From: Pseudomonadota bacterium
GTDB lineage: Bacteria > Pseudomonadota > Alphaproteobacteria > Azospirillales > Azospirillaceae
Length of the DNA stretch: 6,671 bases
Direction: 5' to 3'
NCBI GenBank assembly: GCA_023412175.1
Contig: JAEYOB010000442.1
Location: 1 to 6,671 of the forward strand
The position numbers were made by a program, and so were the translations under genes. This document shows positions 4,327 through 6,671 of this stretch, in pieces. Below the pieces are notes generated by a model, which had not been told where the DNA came from, did no database searches, and worked only from the letters and a program-made list of their open reading frames with translations. How positions within the stretch are numbered: the stretch's first letter is position 1; every line of letters starts with the position of its first letter.

Positions 4327-6671
4327 ATGGATGACCGGTGGCAGCAGCCCCTGACGACCTGGCTTTCCGCCTGGACCGCAAGCTTCCCCTTCGTTGCCCC
4401 CTTCACCGCCGCCGAAGGGGCTGCCACGAAAAGGTCTGCCACGAAACCGGCCGGCGGCGCCATGGGTGGGCTGCCGCCGCCCATTCTTCCGAATCCGTTC
4501 CAGCAGGCCGCCGACTATGGCATCGATGCGATGCAGCGCTGGTGTCTGCTCCTCGACGTCCTGCGCCGTCGCGGCGACCAGTTCATCGAGCATGCCGAAC
4601 AGGGAAAGCCCCCGGTCCTGACCTTCGCGCACGAGGTCGTGATGGACGGGCGGAAGCTGAAACGGCCGTGCAACTACGTGCTGCTGCGCATCCTGCCCGG
4701 TTCCGCGCCCGAAACCGACCCGGCCAAGCGCCCCTTCGTGATCGTCGATCCCCGCGCCGGCCACGGCCCCGGCATCGGCGGCTTCAAGCCGGACAGCCAG
4801 ATCGGCGCCGCGCTCGCCGCCGGCCACCCCTGCTATTTCATCGGCTTCTTCCCCGAGCCCGTGCCGGGCCAGACCCTCGCGGACGTGGGCATGGCCGAGG
4901 CCGCCTTCATCGAGCATGTCGGCAAGCTCCACGAACGTGCCGACGGCAAGCCCTGCGTCATCGGCAACTGCCAGGCCGGCTGGGCGATCATGGCGCTGAG
5001 CGCGGTCCGGCCGGATCTGATGGGGCCGATCATCATCGCCGGCTCGCCGCTGTCCTACTGGGCCGGGGTGAAGGGGCAGAACCCGATGCGCTACCTCGGC
5101 GGGCTCTACGGCGGCGCCTGGCTCGCCGCCCTGGCCGGCGACCTTGGCAACGGCCGCTTCGACGGGGCGCATCTGGTCGGCAACTTCGAGAAGCTCGACC
5201 CCGCCAACACCTACTGGAAGAAGGCGTACAACCTGTACGCCTCCATCGACACCGAAGCCGCCCGCTACCTGGAGTTCGAGAAGTGGTGGAGCGGCTTCTA
5301 CCTGCTCAACGGCGAGGAGATCGAGGCCATCACCGACGAGCTGTTCGTCGGCAACAAGCTCACCAGCGGCGGCATCGTCAGGGACGGCCGGCGGCTCGAC
5401 CTGCGCAACATCCGCTCCCCGATCCTGGTGTTCGCCTCCTTCGGGGACAACATCACGCCGCCCCAGCAGGCACTCGGCTGGATCCTCGACCTGTACGACG
5501 ACGACGAGGAGATCCGGTCGCGCGAGCAGACGATCGTCTACAACCTCCACCAGGACATCGGGCACCTGGGCATCTTCGTCTCCGGCCGCGTCGCCAGGAA
5601 GGAAACCGCGGAGTTCGTCGAGAACATCGACCTCATCGACCTCCTGCCGCCCGGCCTCTACGAGATGCTCATCGAGCCGAAGGACCCCGACGCTCCGGGC
5701 GCCGACCTGATCGCCGGTGCTTACGTGGCCCGCTTCGCGCCGCGCACGCTCGACGACATCCGCGGCCTCGGCACCAACACGCCGGAGGACGACCTCTGCT
5801 TCGCCACGGTCGCCCGCGTCTCCGAGATCAACAAGGGCCTGTACGACACCTTCGCGCGGCCGGCGATCCGCGCGGCCGTCACCGAGCCCATGGCCGAATG
5901 GCTGCGCCTGACCAACCCCGCGCGCACCCAATACTATCTGTTCTCCCACCTCAACCCGTTCATGGCGCCGGTCGAGCATCTTGCGCAGTGGGCGCGTGAG
6001 AACCGCCGGCCGGTGGACGCGGACAACCCGTTCCTGAAGGCGCAGGGTATCCTGTCCGAAGGGATCGTCCGGGCGCTCGACGGCTGGCGCGACCAGCGCG
6101 ATACCGCCGTGGAGCGCCTGTTCCTGGGCGTCTATCAGTCGCCGCTGCTGCAGGCGCTGGTCGGGCTGGCCGCGCCGGGCGAGGAGCCGCGGCCGCCGCA
6201 CGTCCGCGACGAGGCGTTCGAGGCACTCTTCGAGAAGAGGATGGCCGAGATCAGGGACCGGGCGGCCGAAGGCGGGCTGCGGGAGGCGCTGTTCCGCATC
6301 CTGATCTACGCGCGGCGGCGCGAAGGCGCGCTGGACGAGCGCACGTTCCAGATGCTGCGGAAGATCCGCGCCGAATACCCCGACGCCGAACACCTGCCCA
6401 TCAACAAGGCGCGCGAGATCTTCCGGGAACAGGTCTTCCTCATGCAGACCTATGAGGCGGCGGCCATCGCGGCGCTGCCCGGCCTCCTGCCCGAGGAACG
6501 GGACCGCAAGGACGTCATCGCCCTTGCCGAGCGGATCCTGGCCGCCTCGGGCCCGCTCACGAACGATCAGAAAACCCGCCTCCGCCAGATCGAAACCCTG
6601 CTGACCCTCAAGGAAGGGCCGGATCTCGAAGCGCACCTGCGCCTCCTTCCGCTGGGCGGGGGGGCGTCGGC
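4327..6671 (+). CDS. DUF3141 PHA-synthase-like alpha/beta hydrolase, partial (3' end beyond the window)
   Basis: The frame is open for 781 codons to the right edge; family members are of about this length, so little may be missing. The ATG at 4327 has AAAGGA six bases upstream. The N-terminus (MDDRWQQPLTTWLSAWTASF) is amphipathic and is followed by a Gly/Pro-rich linker. The alpha/beta core begins near FVIVDPRAGHGPGIGG (137-152). The nucleophile elbow is IGNCQAGW with C215, comparable to the G-x-C-x-G-G box of polyhydroxyalkanoate synthases. D374 in FGDNITPP and H413 in IGHLGIF complete the triad. The rest, about 480-781, is largely helical. The family is often annotated poly(3-hydroxyalkanoate) synthetase. 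From memory it often neighbours phosphate acetyltransferase and acetate kinase genes, which would lie past the edge. An acyl-CoA or polyester substrate is inferred; true polymerase activity is not established. Very high GC3, with no TTA, CTA or TCA codon up to 6636, marks it as a resident, well-adapted gene. Confidence 0.88.
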   Translation, partial: MDDRWQQPLTTWLSAWTASFPFVAPFTAAEGAATKRSATKPAGGAMGGLPPPILPNPFQQAADYGIDAMQRWCLLLDVLRRRGDQFIEHAEQGKPPVLTFAHEVVMDGRKLKRPCNYVLLRILPGSAPETDPAKRPFVIVDPRAGHGPGIGGFKPDSQIGAALAAGHPCYFIGFFPEPVPGQTLADVGMAEAAFIEHVGKLHERADGKPCVIGNCQAGWAIMALSAVRPDLMGPIIIAGSPLSYWAGVKGQNPMRYLGGLYGGAWLAALAGDLGNGRFDGAHLVGNFEKLDPANTYWKKAYNLYASIDTEAARYLEFEKWWSGFYLLNGEEIEAITDELFVGNKLTSGGIVRDGRRLDLRNIRSPILVFASFGDNITPPQQALGWILDLYDDDEEIRSREQTIVYNLHQDIGHLGIFVSGRVARKETAEFVENIDLIDLLPPGLYEMLIEPKDPDAPGADLIAGAYVARFAPRTLDDIRGLGTNTPEDDLCFATVARVSEINKGLYDTFARPAIRAAVTEPMAEWLRLTNPARTQYYLFSHLNPFMAPVEHLAQWARENRRPVDADNPFLKAQGILSEGIVRALDGWRDQRDTAVERLFLGVYQSPLLQALVGLAAPGEEPRPPHVRDEAFEALFEKRMAEIRDRAAEGGLREALFRILIYARRREGALDERTFQMLRKIRAEYPDAEHLPINKAREIFREQVFLMQTYEAAAIAALPGLLPEERDRKDVIALAERILAASGPLTNDQKTRLRQIETLLTLKEGPDLEAHLRLLPLGGGAS
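4419..4448 (+). repeat. 15-bp in-frame tandem repeat in the DUF3141 linker
   Basis: CTGCCACGAAA occurs at 4421-4431 and again at 4436-4446, a period of 15 bases. It encodes two ATK-containing five-residue units (AATKR-SATKP) in the linker between the N-terminal amphipathic segment and the enzyme core. The period preserves the reading frame. The linker position suggests it is tolerated length variation. Confidence 0.75.

Noticed and set aside
4338..5999. A 553-residue plus-strand open frame inside the DUF3141 gene
   Set aside because: It is an out-of-frame reading with an Arg/Pro/Ala-rich product typical of GC-rich shadow frames, and it overlaps a well-supported gene.
3775..6636. A 953-residue open frame on the minus strand, antisense to the small gene and the DUF3141 gene
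   Set aside because: It is in codon register with the sense genes, so it stays open simply because they use no TTA, CTA or TCA codons, which are rare in GC-rich genomes. The product is a repetitive mix rich in Arg, Gly, Val, Asp and Glu with no domain or motif, whereas the sense strand shows a full catalytic triad.

Overview
The window is GC-rich DNA with strong G/C preference at third codon positions, especially in the rightmost gene. Together with the families present (a DUF3141 PHA-synthase-like protein, and a TPR regulator of the type often labelled 'adenylate cyclase' in rhizobia and Azospirillum relatives), this suggests an alphaproteobacterium, perhaps Rhodospirillales/Azospirillaceae or Rhizobiales. 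The assignment is inference. No rRNA, tRNA, CRISPR array, insertion sequence or phage gene was seen.

Left block, minus strand (about 1-3417). Reading leftward, four genes follow each other. First is a 619-residue membrane-anchored regulator-like protein: cytoplasmic winged-helix-like domain, one membrane span, TolB-like domain, then TPR repeats. Next is a DUF3313-type lipoprotein, then a secreted four-cysteine Rap1a/Tai-type protein, then a glycine-zipper lipoprotein that runs off the left edge. The three downstream products all carry export signals, so the block looks like a cell-envelope module headed by a protein that could sense or organise envelope state. The gaps (about 145, 102 and 42 bases) would fit one transcript or several. 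A weak terminator-like hairpin follows the regulator.

Centre (about 3418-3969). This is a divergent, gene-free region. It is GC-rich next to the regulator start, then clearly A+T-richer from about 3590 to 3790. It should hold the promoters for both blocks, but I could not identify a convincing -35/-10 pair. It contains a short inverted repeat at 3692-3712 and a hairpin at 3873-3891.

Right block, plus strand (3970-6671). A small, probably helical 92-residue protein is followed 78 bases later by a large DUF3141 gene that is still open at the right edge. The DUF3141 protein shows a complete PHA-synthase-like Cys/Asp/His triad (C215, D374, H413) in an alpha/beta-hydrolase core and a long helical C-terminal region. 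The end of that region resembles a TerB-like bundle. The likely theme is acyl-CoA or polyester-related metabolism.

The main oddities are short tandem duplications placed on translation starts. One, at the DUF3313 gene, duplicates both the ribosome-binding site and the start codon in frame. Another overlaps the start of the 92-residue gene. I do not see a complete new defence or mobile system. The best leads are the envelope module with an orphan Rap1a-like protein, the duplicated start, and the possible TerB-like tail of the DUF3141 protein.
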